A stretch of DNA of 64,000 bases. It comes from DRPN01 sp964599235 (GTDB taxonomy: Bacteria; Bacteroidota; Bacteroidia; Bacteroidales; VadinHA17). The notes under the pieces are model-generated. The model worked only from the letters and a program-made list of their open reading frames with translations, made no database searches and was not told where the DNA came from. Below are positions 25,031 through 34,059 of this stretch, one piece after another. The position numbers and the translations under genes are program-made. The DNA lies in assembly GCA_964599235.1 (NCBI GenBank), contig CAZRDX010000007.1, forward strand, positions 1 to 64,000, in the 5' to 3' direction. Numbering within the stretch: the first letter of the stretch is position 1; each line of letters opens with the position of its first letter.

Positions 25031-25411
25031 TTATTCCACGATCTCGATCATCTTAAACGGTATCCGGATGATCGATTCGTAGTCTTCCCCCGCCTCCAGC
25101 ATGTCCTCGTCGTCCTCCTCGTAATACCAGTTGATCTCCACATCGTGCTTGGCCTTGTGGATGGCTTCCAGTTTCTTGAAGACATCGAGGATACATTTGG
25201 AGGAACTGGTATTGAAGTATTCCAGCTGGATGTTGACCACGGTCTTGTCTTTCGGGTTCTTTTTATACTCTTCGAGCCAGTCGACGAGCGGCTTATAGAA
25301 CTCCACGGAGTTCTCCGGTATCGACCTTCCTTTTATTTCAATCACCCCAGCATCCGCATCGAACCTGACTGTCGGGGTTTTCGGCGTTCCTTCAATGATC
25401 AGTGGTTCCAT
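25031..25411 (-). CDS. siaC: SiaC-family regulatory phosphoprotein (DUF1987)
   Basis: A 126-residue soluble protein of the SiaC/DUF1987 family: N-terminal LIIEGTPKTPTVRFD, then EIKGRSIPENSVEFYKPL, and the phosphorylation block LEYFNTSSSK with Thr68, the same residue number as the Thr68 reported for Pseudomonas SiaC. A phosphorylatable STAS-like fold acts as a switch: in Pseudomonas, SiaB phosphorylates it and SiaA (a PP2C/SpoIIE-type phosphatase) reverses this, controlling the diguanylate cyclase SiaD. Here the SiaB-like gene is immediately upstream (9-base gap), but no cyclase is visible, so the output partner is unknown. Confidence 0.85.
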   Translation of the reverse strand: MEPLIIEGTPKTPTVRFDADAGVIEIKGRSIPENSVEFYKPLVDWLEEYKKNPKDKTVVNIQLEYFNTSSSKCILDVFKKLEAIHKAKHDVEINWYYEEDDEDMLEAGEDYESIIRIPFKMIEIVE

Positions 25412-25420
25412 AAGCTACAA

Positions 25421-25993
25421 TTATTTTACTGTTTTTTCTACTTCTTCATCAATGAACACATCCAAGTTGAAAAAAGAATAGTTGTCGTTGAAAGGGACGA
25501 ACGAATATTTCAGTTTGTTCCCTGTTTTCCTTGCGATGTCCACCAGTCCGAGGCCTCCCCCACCCTTTTCCGAGAGTTTCTGATGATTGAGAATGAATTT
25601 GTACATATCCTTAAGTTCCTCCCGTGTACTGGCATTGATCTTGTCGATCTTCTCTTTCAGATAAGGGACTTTCTCATTACGGATAAAGTTGCCTGTCGAG
25701 ATACGGTACTGGTGTTTGTCTTTGGAAACGACCAGGATACCGAAACGGGATTCAAATCTGTCCTTGTATTCTTCCGGAAGATCGTCGATATGGTGGTAGA
25801 GGTTTTGGAGGCTTTCGACCAACACATTGTAGACTTTCTTGCGTATCTTGGATGGCTCCTGGAAATCCTGGAGCTTCGACTCGACGGTATCCAACACGTT
25901 GTTTATCAGATCGGTGGTAATACTCCCCTTGTAGGCTAAAAGCACATCTCCGTCGAGGCGGTCGGCATAATAGTCTTCAATGCTAAAATTCAT
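25421..25993 (-). CDS. siaB: SiaB-family protein kinase (DUF6272)
   Basis: A 190-residue protein; the start at 25993 (MNFSIEDYYADRL) is chosen over an upstream ATG that would add 14 untypical residues. It carries a GHKL-type ATP site: the N-box KVYNVLVESLQNLYHH with Glu60 and Asn64, and a glycine box GGGGLGLVDIARK near residues 155-167. SiaB-type enzymes phosphorylate the partner SiaC on a Thr, analogous to anti-sigma-factor kinases. It is followed after 9 bases by the siaC homologue, so the pair is co-transcribed. The gap 25994-26124 shows only AT-rich DNA. Confidence 0.8.
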   Translation of the reverse strand: MNFSIEDYYADRLDGDVLLAYKGSITTDLINNVLDTVESKLQDFQEPSKIRKKVYNVLVESLQNLYHHIDDLPEEYKDRFESRFGILVVSKDKHQYRISTGNFIRNEKVPYLKEKIDKINASTREELKDMYKFILNHQKLSEKGGGGLGLVDIARKTGNKLKYSFVPFNDNYSFFNLDVFIDEEVEKTVK

Positions 25994-26124
25994 TAGAAGT
26001 GTTGGTTTTAATCTTTCAGCCGTAACAATGAACAAATATAAAAAATAATTGTTGAAAAAATATCACGGCCCTCCAACAATACCTGACCGAAGATACGAAA
26101 ATCCGGTCATGGAGGCAAAGGGTT

Positions 26125-27330
26125 CTATTTTTTTTGACGAACGATCTTTTTGGGGGGATTTTCGGACCGACGGAGGGGGAATTTTCTGAGTGTGACGTGA
26201 AGTCCTCCGTGGTTGAGCTCGAAGGAAGCGGTGTGTTGCATGCCGAGCCAGCGGAAGGATCGTTCGTCGTTGCTGAGGATCCATGCGGTATAGCCCGGGA
26301 AGTTGTTCATCAGGCTTTGTCCGAGGTTCCGGTAGATGTTCCTGAGGTCGGCGGGGCGCATTCTTTTTCCGTAGGGAGGGTCGGTAACGATGATGCCCGG
26401 GGGACCTGCCGGCGGGGTCATCTCTTCGACGGGGAGGATCATCAGTTTGATCTGTTCCTCGAGTCCTGCCTGAGTGACGTTGAGGCGCGCCAGACGGATG
26501 GCGACAGCCGAGCGATCGCTTCCGATAACGGGTGCCGGTGTTCGTTTTCGGGGCGAGGCGTACTGGGTCTTGACCGACTGATAGAGGCCTGCATCATAGT
26601 CTTTCCATTTGATGAAAGCGTAGCGTTGGCGGAGGTATCCCGGCGGTATGTCGAGGGCGAAAAGGGCGGCCTCAATGGGCAGGGTACCGGAACCGCACAT
26701 AGGGTCGAGGAAGGGGGTATCGCCATGCCAGCCGGAAAGGAGGATCATGCCGGCAGCCAGCACTTCGTTGAGGGCGGCCACCCCCTGTCGCACACGGTAT
26801 CCCCGCCGGAACAAAGGCTCACCGGAGCTGTCGAGGGAGAGAACACAGCTTTTGCCCGAGATGCGCACATGGATACGTATCTCGGGGTTCTTTCTGTCGA
26901 CCGAAGGACGCATGCCGGTCTTGTCCCGGAAACGGTCGGCCACAGCATCTTTGACACGCTGGGCCACAAACATGGAGTTGCGGAAATGGGGAGAACGTAC
27001 GGCTGTTTCCACCAGGAAACGTTGCCCGTTGGAAAAGAAACGTTCCCATTCCACTTCGCGTGCTGCCCGGTAGAGCTCTCCGGCGTCGCCGGCACGGCAG
27101 CGTGCCACCACCCGCAGGACCCGCAGGGCCGTTCTGAGATGATAGTTGGCAGCATAGAGCATCTTGCGGTCGCCCGTGAGGGTCACGGCACGCATATGCT
27201 CCTCCACGTCCAGGCCACCGAGGCGCATCACCTCGCCGGCCAGCACCCTCTCCAGCCCGTGGAAGGTGGTGATCACCAGAGGGAAGGTCGTCCGTTCCGC
27301 CGGAAAAAGTTCAAGATCGTCCATGGTCAT
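26125..27330 (-). CDS. THUMP-domain RNA methyltransferase (RlmL/YcbY N-terminal type)
   Basis: A 401-residue SAM-dependent RNA N2-guanine or related methyltransferase. The THUMP RNA-binding region spans about residues 60-170. Motif I is LDPMCGSGTLPIEAA (208-222) and the catalytic motif IV is TDPPYG (316-321). Family members methylate 23S rRNA (for example G2445 by RlmL in E. coli). The C-terminus is very basic (LRRSENPPKKIVRQKK). It overlaps the 3' end of the NadR-type kinase gene by 20 bases and is the last gene of the guaA-led minus-strand operon. Confidence 0.85.
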   Translation of the reverse strand: MTMDDLELFPAERTTFPLVITTFHGLERVLAGEVMRLGGLDVEEHMRAVTLTGDRKMLYAANYHLRTALRVLRVVARCRAGDAGELYRAAREVEWERFFSNGQRFLVETAVRSPHFRNSMFVAQRVKDAVADRFRDKTGMRPSVDRKNPEIRIHVRISGKSCVLSLDSSGEPLFRRGYRVRQGVAALNEVLAAGMILLSGWHGDTPFLDPMCGSGTLPIEAALFALDIPPGYLRQRYAFIKWKDYDAGLYQSVKTQYASPRKRTPAPVIGSDRSAVAIRLARLNVTQAGLEEQIKLMILPVEEMTPPAGPPGIIVTDPPYGKRMRPADLRNIYRNLGQSLMNNFPGYTAWILSNDERSFRWLGMQHTASFELNHGGLHVTLRKFPLRRSENPPKKIVRQKK

Positions 27331-27880
27331 TCTTTTTCACTGCCTCTCTCACTGCTTCGATTGCTGCCTTCGTTCTCTCCCTGCCCCTTCCTGAGACCGG
27401 ATGATAGGGAAGTTTCTTTTCTTCCAGCTCCTTCTTATAGATCCTGAAAAGTTCCTCACGTCGTTCTCCCGGGTTTTCCCGCACAGGATCGTCCACCCAT
27501 GGCAGGTCGGGCAGGCACAGCAAATATAAGTCTATTTTCCTCTCCGCGATCAGGCGGTCGAGTTCATCCGGCACTTTCCCGTATTTCACAGCGAACCAGA
27601 CCTTCAGGATGATCAGATCGGTATCCAGAAAAAGAAAAGGCATATGCTGCCAGGCAGGGTCCTCGAGAACCTTTATCTGGTATTGCAAGATATGGAGCAC
27701 GTCATCATAGGTATAGGGACGCCCGAGGTGTTCTATGTACACACGAGCATATTCCGGCACCCAGGCTCCTCCGAAATGGGCGGCCAGTGTCCGGGCGAGG
27801 GTGGTCTTTCCGGTCGACTCCGGGCCGGTGAGCACCACAGTGAACGGTCTCTTACCATATTGCCGATGTCCATCACCCAT
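27311..27880 (-). CDS. NadR-type ribosylnicotinamide kinase-like ATPase
   Basis: A 189-residue P-loop protein matching the C-terminal kinase domain of NadR: Walker A LTGPESTGKTTLA (18-30), WVPEYARVYIE, FLFLDTDLIILKVWF, and DLYLLCLPDLPWVDDPVREN. The nucleotidyltransferase domain found in full-length NadR is absent. It should phosphorylate nicotinamide riboside to NMN. The pnuC transporter gene overlaps its start by 8 bases, which strongly supports a joint role in nicotinamide riboside salvage. A separate NMN adenylyltransferase would be needed elsewhere. Confidence 0.85.
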   Translation of the reverse strand: MGDGHRQYGKRPFTVVLTGPESTGKTTLARTLAAHFGGAWVPEYARVYIEHLGRPYTYDDVLHILQYQIKVLEDPAWQHMPFLFLDTDLIILKVWFAVKYGKVPDELDRLIAERKIDLYLLCLPDLPWVDDPVRENPGERREELFRIYKKELEEKKLPYHPVSGRGRERTKAAIEAVREAVKKNDHGRS

Positions 27881-28526
27881 GATGATTCTCTTTTTCCGAC
27901 CGTGTTGGTTGCTGCATTTCCTTCTTCCAGGTCAGGTATCCCACCACTGCCATGACGGTATAGACGATAAACAGGAATACGGTGAGGAAGAGTCCCTTGT
28001 AGATATACATCCCCATCGAGACCAGGTCGACGACGATCCAGATGAGCCATTGTTCCAGTTTTTTCCGGGCCAGGAGCCATGTGGCCACGATACTGCCAGC
28101 CGTGGTGAAGGCATCCCAGTAACGCATCTGCGATGGAGGAACGTCCAGCCACTGAGGCATGTAGGTAAGCAGGAAGACCAGAATCCAGTAGATGGCAAAA
28201 GTAACAGCCGCCAGCACCGGCAGTTGCGGACGGCTGAGGCGGGTGACCGGCAAAGCATCGCGACGTCCCCCTCCCCCGCCAAAGAGCCAGTGATACCAGC
28301 CGTAAAAGCTGACCACCAGGTAATAGACCTGCAGTCCCATGTCCGCATAAAGACGGGAACGATAGAAAACGAGAATATAGAAGAAGGAGGTAAGGATGCC
28401 GAAAGGCCACAGCCAGATCTTCTGACGAATGCTGAACCAGAGATAGATCAGGGCAAAGAACACTCCCAGGGCCTCCATGAAGAAGGTCTCATGGGCAAGC
28501 AACCATTGGGTGACGGTCTCCGTCAT
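27873..28526 (-). CDS. pnuC: Nicotinamide riboside transporter PnuC
   Basis: A 217-residue inner-membrane protein with about seven hydrophobic helices and the family marks: IWLWPFGI near residue 37, YLVVSFYGWYHW near 69-80, MRYWDAFTTAGS, and EQWLIWIVVDLVS with conserved Trp and Asp residues lining the substrate path. A Gly-rich loop (FGGGGGRR) follows the first half. It imports nicotinamide riboside by facilitated diffusion, trapped by the kinase encoded directly downstream with an 8-base overlap. The S41 protease gene lies 28 bases upstream on the same strand. Confidence 0.9.
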   Translation of the reverse strand: MTETVTQWLLAHETFFMEALGVFFALIYLWFSIRQKIWLWPFGILTSFFYILVFYRSRLYADMGLQVYYLVVSFYGWYHWLFGGGGGRRDALPVTRLSRPQLPVLAAVTFAIYWILVFLLTYMPQWLDVPPSQMRYWDAFTTAGSIVATWLLARKKLEQWLIWIVVDLVSMGMYIYKGLFLTVFLFIVYTVMAVVGYLTWKKEMQQPTRSEKENHHG

Positions 28527-28554
28527 TTTACAGGGCTTGCAGCAGAACAGCGGT

Positions 28555-30180
28555 TCAGTGACCTGAGAGGACCTTCTCGTAAGCCTCGGGGTCGTTCAGC
28601 ATTTCCAGAGCTTTGCGGTAAACACTGCTTGTGGGGTTGAGGATGCGGTAGTAAGCCGTGGAGTCCCACAGGTCCCGGGCGATGATGGCCTTCACCAGCA
28701 AGAGAAGATGATTGGAAGAGCGCCGGAAAAGGGTGTCACTGGCCTTGATGCCTTTGCTTTCACCCAATTTTCGCAATCTCTCCACATCTTTCCCGGGGAG
28801 GGAGAAATCGCGGATGAACTCCTCCACCGTAGGATATTTTTTCAGTACCTCTTTGCGGTGGCGGTCCTGCCAGTCGAGGACGAAGTCGGTGACCACTCCC
28901 TTTCCGATCATCTCCCTGAGGTAGCTGGTATTACCTGCCGTATCGGCCGGCACAAAGATATCCGGCATGATACCGCCTCCACCGTAGACGGTACGGTGGT
29001 TGCGCAGGGTGTAATATTTCAGCGAGTCGGGAAGACGGATACTGTCGGCACTGAGGAATTCTCCGTGTTTGTATCGTTCTTCGAGGTCCTTCATATATTG
29101 TTCGTATCCTCCTTTATAGGATTTCTGGATCAGGCGTCCCGAAGGGGTGTAATAACGTGCTATGGTAAGTCTTACCATGCTGTAATCCGGGAGGTAGAAT
29201 GGTTTTTGCACGAGACCTTTGCCAAAGGTCCTTCGCCCCATGATGAGGCCACGGTCCCAGTCCTGGACAGCACCGGAAAAGATCTCACTGGCCGAGGCTG
29301 TCCCCTCATTGACCAGCACCACGAGGCGCACATTGTGGAGGCGTCCCCGCGAGGTGGTAAAGAAATCCTCCCTTTTCAGGTGTTTGCCCTGCATATAGAC
29401 GATCAGCCTGTCCGCGGGCATGAACTCGTCCACCAGGTCGGTTGCTGCGGTAAGCACGCCTCCTCCGTTGTCACGCAGGTCGATGATCAGGCCGTCGAGG
29501 CTGTCAAGCGGCATCTTGTCCAGGGCCCGGTGGAACTCGTCCATCGTCTTGGCCGAAAAACGGTTGATCTTGACATAGCCAATGTGATCCTCCGGTCTAT
29601 AAGCAGCATCGATACTGAAAATGGGGATTTTGTCCCGTGTGATGGTGAAATGAAGCAGTTGACGACTGTTCCTGCGCAGGACCTCGACGTTCACGCGGGT
29701 GCCTTTGGGACCCATCAGCTTTTTTCTCACCTCGCCGGTGGTGATACCGATCCCTGCCACATTCTCCCCGTCGATGCGGACGATCCTGTCGCCGGCACGG
29801 ATGCCCACTTTTTCGGAGGGCCCGCCCGAGATGGGTGAGATAACGATGATGGTATCGTTAAGGATATTGAAATAGATGCCTATGCCTTCGAAATCGCCCA
29901 TCAGGGGCTGATTCATCTCCTGCACTTCGTCGCGTGTGATGTAAACCGAGTGCGGGTCGAGCTCCCTGAGGAGCTGACGGATGGCATCCTCGGTGAGTTT
30001 GGCCTCGTTGACACTGTCGACGTAATAGTTGGTGATCAGATCAATCAGTTTGAACAGTTTGAAAGCCTGTTCATTGAGGATCTGGGCATGAAGAGAGGGG
30101 CCTTGGAGCAGAAGGAAGAAAAGGATGAACAGAAAAGAACGGATCTTACGTTCCATAGTATAGCGGATATGTTGTTTCAT
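28555..30180 (-). CDS. S41 carboxyl-terminal processing protease (CtpA type)
   Basis: A 541-residue exported protease. The start at 30180 overlaps the guaA stop as ATGA; Met at 30153 (MERKIRSFLF) is an alternative start with an equally good signal peptide (ending LHAQ). A PDZ domain covers about residues 105-185 (GFGIGIYF-like DFEGIGIYF, GIRAGDRIVRIDG). The protease core contains GLIIDLRDNGGG, the nucleophile Ser in EGTASASEIF, and the general-base Lys in FGKGLVQ. An extended C-terminal helical tail of about 150 residues follows. Acts in the periplasm on protein C-termini. Translationally coupled to guaA, an unexpected pairing with a purine enzyme. Confidence 0.9.
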   Translation of the reverse strand: MKQHIRYTMERKIRSFLFILFFLLLQGPSLHAQILNEQAFKLFKLIDLITNYYVDSVNEAKLTEDAIRQLLRELDPHSVYITRDEVQEMNQPLMGDFEGIGIYFNILNDTIIVISPISGGPSEKVGIRAGDRIVRIDGENVAGIGITTGEVRKKLMGPKGTRVNVEVLRRNSRQLLHFTITRDKIPIFSIDAAYRPEDHIGYVKINRFSAKTMDEFHRALDKMPLDSLDGLIIDLRDNGGGVLTAATDLVDEFMPADRLIVYMQGKHLKREDFFTTSRGRLHNVRLVVLVNEGTASASEIFSGAVQDWDRGLIMGRRTFGKGLVQKPFYLPDYSMVRLTIARYYTPSGRLIQKSYKGGYEQYMKDLEERYKHGEFLSADSIRLPDSLKYYTLRNHRTVYGGGGIMPDIFVPADTAGNTSYLREMIGKGVVTDFVLDWQDRHRKEVLKKYPTVEEFIRDFSLPGKDVERLRKLGESKGIKASDTLFRRSSNHLLLLVKAIIARDLWDSTAYYRILNPTSSVYRKALEMLNDPEAYEKVLSGH

Positions 30181-31706
30181 TCCCATTCGATGGTGGCAGG
30201 GGGTTTGGAGCTGATATCATAGACCACGCGGTTGATGCCCTTCACTTTGTTGATGATATCGGACGAGACGCGTGCGAGGAATTCGTAGGGCAGGTGCACC
30301 CAGTCGGCGGTCATGCCGTCGGTGGAAGTGACGGCTCTCAGCACGACCACATGCTCGTAGGTCCGTTCATCGCCCATGACGCCCACCGACTGGACGGGCA
30401 GGAGGATGACGGCTGCCTGCCACACCTCGTCGTAGAGGCCTTCCCGCTGCAGGGCGCTGATGAAGATATCATCGGCTTCCTGGACGATCCTGACCTTCTC
30501 TGGGGTGATCTCTCCGAGGATCCGTATGGCGAGGCCCGGCCCCGGAAAAGGATGGCGGCGCAGGATGTTGCGGTCGATCCCCAGGGTCTCCCCCACTCTA
30601 CGAACCTCATCCTTGAAGAGCAGACGCAACGGCTCGACGACACGCAGTTTCATCTTTTCCGGCAAGCCCCCCACGTTGTGGTGTGATTTGATGGTAGCCG
30701 ATGGGCCATTGACCGACACCGACTCGATGACATCGGGATAGATGGTACCTTGGGCCAGCCATTTCACATCCCGTATCTTATGGGCCTCTTCATCAAAAAC
30801 CTCGATAAAGGCTTTGCCAATGATCTTGCGTTTCCGTTCGGGGTCGGTGACCCCCTTGAGGGCGCTGAGGAAACGTTCGGAAGCATCGACTCCTACTACG
30901 TTAAGGCCCATATGCCGGTAGGAATCGAGCACCTTTTCGTATTCGTTCTTGCGCAACAGTCCGTTGTTGACGAAGATACAGGTGAGGTTATCGCCTGCGG
31001 CGCGGTGCAGGAGAACGGCCGCCACGGTCGAGTCGACGCCACCGGAGAGGCCCAGCACCACCTTGTCGTGGCCCAGGCGTTCCTTGAGTTCCTGCACGGT
31101 AGTCTGGACGAAAGAGTCGGGGGTCCAGTCGCGCGAGGCTCCGCAGATGCCTACGACGAAGTTCTCCAGCACTTTTTTTCCGTCGGTGGTGTGGAACACT
31201 TCGGGATGGAACTGGATGCCGTAAGTCTCCTCGCCCTCGATATGATAAGCTCCCACCCGCACATCGTGGGTGGACCCGATGATACGGTAATGGTCGGGAA
31301 CGCGTGCGATGGTATCGCCGTGCGACATCCACACTTGGGTGCCGGGCTCGATGCCCCGGAACAGGGGACTCTCCTGATCGACGAACGTCAGGTTGGCCCG
31401 TCCGTACTCCCTAGTGGCCGAGGGAAGTACCTCCCCCCCGTAATAATGGGCCAGGTACTGGGCACCATAACAGATGCCCAGGATGGGCCAGCGCCCTTTG
31501 ATCCCTTCCAGATCAGGGATCGGAGCCTTCTTGTCGCGTACCGAATAAGGACTGCCCGAGAGGATGATTCCTTTCACGGACTCGTCCGGCCTGGGAAAAC
31601 GGTTGTAAGGATGGATCTCACAATAGACATTGAGCTCCCTCACCTTGCGGGCGATCAGCTGGGTATATTGTGATCCGAAATCGAGGATCAGGATCTTCTC
31701 ATTCAT
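30177..31706 (-). CDS. guaA: GMP synthase (glutamine-hydrolysing)
   Basis: A 509-residue GuaA with both halves. The N-terminal class I amidotransferase has GICYGAQ (Cys79 nucleophile) and a catalytic His-Glu near GIQFHPEV. The ATP-pyrophosphatase has the PP-loop LGLSGGVDSTVAA, and the C-terminal dimerisation domain ends KPPATIEWE, the usual GuaA terminus. It converts XMP to GMP with ATP and glutamine. AGGAGG lies only two bases before the ATG, which is unusually close. Length and motifs are normal. First gene of the minus-strand run guaA - S41 - pnuC - kinase - methyltransferase. Confidence 0.97.
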   Translation of the reverse strand: MNEKILILDFGSQYTQLIARKVRELNVYCEIHPYNRFPRPDESVKGIILSGSPYSVRDKKAPIPDLEGIKGRWPILGICYGAQYLAHYYGGEVLPSATREYGRANLTFVDQESPLFRGIEPGTQVWMSHGDTIARVPDHYRIIGSTHDVRVGAYHIEGEETYGIQFHPEVFHTTDGKKVLENFVVGICGASRDWTPDSFVQTTVQELKERLGHDKVVLGLSGGVDSTVAAVLLHRAAGDNLTCIFVNNGLLRKNEYEKVLDSYRHMGLNVVGVDASERFLSALKGVTDPERKRKIIGKAFIEVFDEEAHKIRDVKWLAQGTIYPDVIESVSVNGPSATIKSHHNVGGLPEKMKLRVVEPLRLLFKDEVRRVGETLGIDRNILRRHPFPGPGLAIRILGEITPEKVRIVQEADDIFISALQREGLYDEVWQAAVILLPVQSVGVMGDERTYEHVVVLRAVTSTDGMTADWVHLPYEFLARVSSDIINKVKGINRVVYDISSKPPATIEWE

Positions 31707-31760
31707 GACCTCCTGTTTGATGGGGTATAAAGATAAACATTTTCCCGCCAGGTTCAGGAA

Positions 31761-31787
31761 AAGAAAAAAGCTGCCGAAGCAGCTTTT
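31761..31787 (-). terminator. Intrinsic terminator of the C1 peptidase gene
   Basis: AAAAGCTGC (31766-31774) pairs with GCAGCTTTT (31779-31787); on the minus strand the loop reads TTCG and is followed by TTTTTTCTTTT. It lies 24 bases after the C1 peptidase stop and upstream of guaA. Confidence 0.85.
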
Positions 31788-31810
31788 CCCTCATATCTTT
31801 CATGGCCGGC

Positions 31811-33052
31811 TCACTTGCTGAACTTCTTCAGGATATCCCTGACAGCATCCTTGTGAACGGCAAAATCCATCATCTTGAGTTTCACATAGTCGGTACTGAA
31901 GAAATAGTATCCGAACTTCTTGTCATCTTTTCCCACATTCCTGGAGCCTGAGCTGGAGTCTTTGATGAGATACCACATCTGTCCGTCTTTTTCGAGCCAT
32001 CCCACCAGATGCATGCCGTGGTCGTCGGTGGTGGTTTTGTTGGAGAAACGGAACTGGCGGGCGTCGTCATTGATATAGTCCGAAGGGATGTCCCAGTCGG
32101 GGATGAGGGCGACGTTGGTTTCGCGGGAGAAGCCCGGCTCCGAGACATCCCCGCCGATGGCGACGGTATAGCCTTTTCTGACGGCCTCGTTAAGGGCTTT
32201 CATGAAGACCTCCAGCGGCACGTTATAGTAATCCTTGCTGTGCCACCAGTTATCGGGCACCTCGTACTCCACCTGCTGCCAGAAAGGCTGTTGTTCATAG
32301 GAAAGAATGTCCACATAATCGTCAGGATTGATCTTCAGCACGTCGTGGAGGAACTGTTTGGGGGTATATGTTTTGCCTTTCCATGTGAACTGTTCCGGCG
32401 GAGTTCCCATGTAATGGTCCATGATGGCCCGGATGGTGGCGATGACCTCCTCTTCGTTCCAGGCATTGGCTTTCCTGACCGACTGGAGGTAGGTGTTCAT
32501 TTCTTCGAACATATCGCCATGATCATAAAACTTGCGACCGCCTGTCAGGCCGGAATAGACCTCTTCGGGCACCGCCCCGTACTTCTTGTAGATCCGTCCC
32601 ACTGCGTTGCTCTCCGAACCTTCAGCGAAAAGCGAATTGCCTCTCTCCCTGACGAACCTCCGGGCTTTCTCAACATATTCCCAGTAAACGGTGAACATTT
32701 CCGAGATCTTGATCTTCTGACCGGTGAGACGGTATACCTCCGATTCGTACATGGAAGTGGTGGAGAAGCACCAGCAGGTTCCTGTATTTCCCTGCGATAC
32801 GGGAGGGAAGTGCCACTGCTGTTTGTAAAGGCCGGGATCGTTGGGCAGGTCCATTCCCGACTGGTCCATGACAAAGCGTTTGTGCACCTTGGGTGGGTTC
32901 TGCTTCTCCTTTACCTGACTGATGTCCTTGAGGATGAAATTTTGGTAGAAGCCGGGCTGATACTCTTTGAAGACCGCCTTGTCCTTCGGCTGAGCCCACA
33001 CCGAGGATGCCGCCAGGAGAAGAACGGCCAGCAGGAGAATGTTTCTTTTCAT
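31811..33052 (-). CDS. Secreted C1 peptidase, bleomycin-hydrolase/PepC-like
   Basis: A 413-residue papain-clan cysteine peptidase with a signal peptide (cleavage after SVWA-Q). The oxyanion Gln87 and nucleophile Cys93 lie in VSQGNTGTCWCF; the catalytic His is in TDDHGMHLVG, and an Asn-containing SGSRN segment follows. A long insertion between Cys and His halves (residues 110-300) is typical of the bleomycin hydrolase group rather than cathepsins. Usually these are cytoplasmic aminopeptidases; this one is exported, like related Bacteroidota peptidases. Monocistronic: flanked by a terminator downstream and a 74-base gap upstream side to rnz. Confidence 0.88.
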   Translation of the reverse strand: MKRNILLLAVLLLAASSVWAQPKDKAVFKEYQPGFYQNFILKDISQVKEKQNPPKVHKRFVMDQSGMDLPNDPGLYKQQWHFPPVSQGNTGTCWCFSTTSMYESEVYRLTGQKIKISEMFTVYWEYVEKARRFVRERGNSLFAEGSESNAVGRIYKKYGAVPEEVYSGLTGGRKFYDHGDMFEEMNTYLQSVRKANAWNEEEVIATIRAIMDHYMGTPPEQFTWKGKTYTPKQFLHDVLKINPDDYVDILSYEQQPFWQQVEYEVPDNWWHSKDYYNVPLEVFMKALNEAVRKGYTVAIGGDVSEPGFSRETNVALIPDWDIPSDYINDDARQFRFSNKTTTDDHGMHLVGWLEKDGQMWYLIKDSSSGSRNVGKDDKKFGYYFFSTDYVKLKMMDFAVHKDAVRDILKKFSK

Positions 33053-33126
33053 GGTTTTGTGCTTTTTATGTTATGTTCATGCAACAAATGTATACAAATA
33101 TCCTCTTCGTTGTTCCCCTGGGTGGG

Positions 33127-34050
33127 TCACCTCATCAGGGGGATCTCGAAACGTTCGCCGTCGGCAGCGAGGCAGGTCTCCGGGAAGATGCTGCGGGCCT
33201 CTTCTAGGAAGGGTTGAAGGTCTTTGTAACGGGCTGAGAAATGTCCTATGATCAGTTTTCCGACCTGTGCTTCCTGAGCGATGAGAGCTGCCTGCCGGGC
33301 CGTAGCATGTCCGGTTTCGCGGGCACGTTGTTCTTCCCCGGAGAGGAAGGTGGCCTCGTGATAGAGCAGGTCGACACCGCGCACGTATTCCACAATGGAG
33401 GGATCGTAGGCGGTATCTGTACAAAAAGCATACGATCTGGGTGGCGGTCCGGGGATGGTGATCTCCTCATTGGGCACTGTGCCGCCGTCGGGCAGTCTGA
33501 GCGGTGCCCCCTCCTGGATGGCTTTCCGCTGAGATATCGGGATATCGTATTTTTCAAAGATACCGGGACGGAAACGTCTTTTCCGTTCTTTCTCCCGGAA
33601 GAGGTAGCCACAGGAGGGTATTCGGTGCCGGAGGGGGAAATGGCGTACGGTCAGCACCTTGTCTTCATAGATCGTGCTTGAGCCACGGCAGTTGAGGGGG
33701 TGGTGCACCACTTCATAGGGCAGGTGGATGTCGAACATCTCCAGATGGCGGAGCACTACCCCTTCCAGCTCGGGAGGTCCGTAGACGTGGAGGGGTTCTT
33801 CACGGCCCATGAGGCCCAGGGAGGAGAGGAAACCGAAAAGACCAAAGACATGGTCGCCGTGCAGGTGGCTGATGAGGATGTGATGCAGGCGGCCCAGCCG
33901 TACACGCATACGCCGCAACTGCATCTGGGTCCCCTCGCCACAGTCCAATAAAAAAAACCGCTCCTGTACATTAAGTACCTGAGCGGTCGGGAATCTTTCA
34001 GAGGTTGGCAGTGCCGAACTGCTTCCCAGTATCGTCAAAGAGAAGGTCAA
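33127..34050 (-). CDS. rnz: Ribonuclease Z (tRNA 3' processing)
   Basis: A 307-residue metallo-beta-lactamase-fold RNase Z. The metal site is SHLHGDH (His62, His64, Asp66, His67), preceded by LLDCGEGTQMQL (RNase Z family GEGTQ), with FCTDTAYDP and HEATF supplying further ligands and IGHFSARY near the C-terminus. The length is normal for the long bacterial form. It removes the 3' trailer from pre-tRNAs. It starts 9 bases after the STAS gene and is the last gene of the rpsA - STAS - rnz unit. Confidence 0.93.
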   Translation of the reverse strand: MTFSLTILGSSSALPTSERFPTAQVLNVQERFFLLDCGEGTQMQLRRMRVRLGRLHHILISHLHGDHVFGLFGFLSSLGLMGREEPLHVYGPPELEGVVLRHLEMFDIHLPYEVVHHPLNCRGSSTIYEDKVLTVRHFPLRHRIPSCGYLFREKERKRRFRPGIFEKYDIPISQRKAIQEGAPLRLPDGGTVPNEEITIPGPPPRSYAFCTDTAYDPSIVEYVRGVDLLYHEATFLSGEEQRARETGHATARQAALIAQEAQVGKLIIGHFSARYKDLQPFLEEARSIFPETCLAADGERFEIPLMR

Positions 34051-34059
34051 CGCTGTACG

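Noticed and set aside
25031..25411. Ordinary SpoIIAA-type anti-anti-sigma factor
   Set aside because: The sequence follows the SiaC/DUF1987 pattern with Thr in NTSSSK, unlike the DSSG loop of the true STAS protein at 34060.
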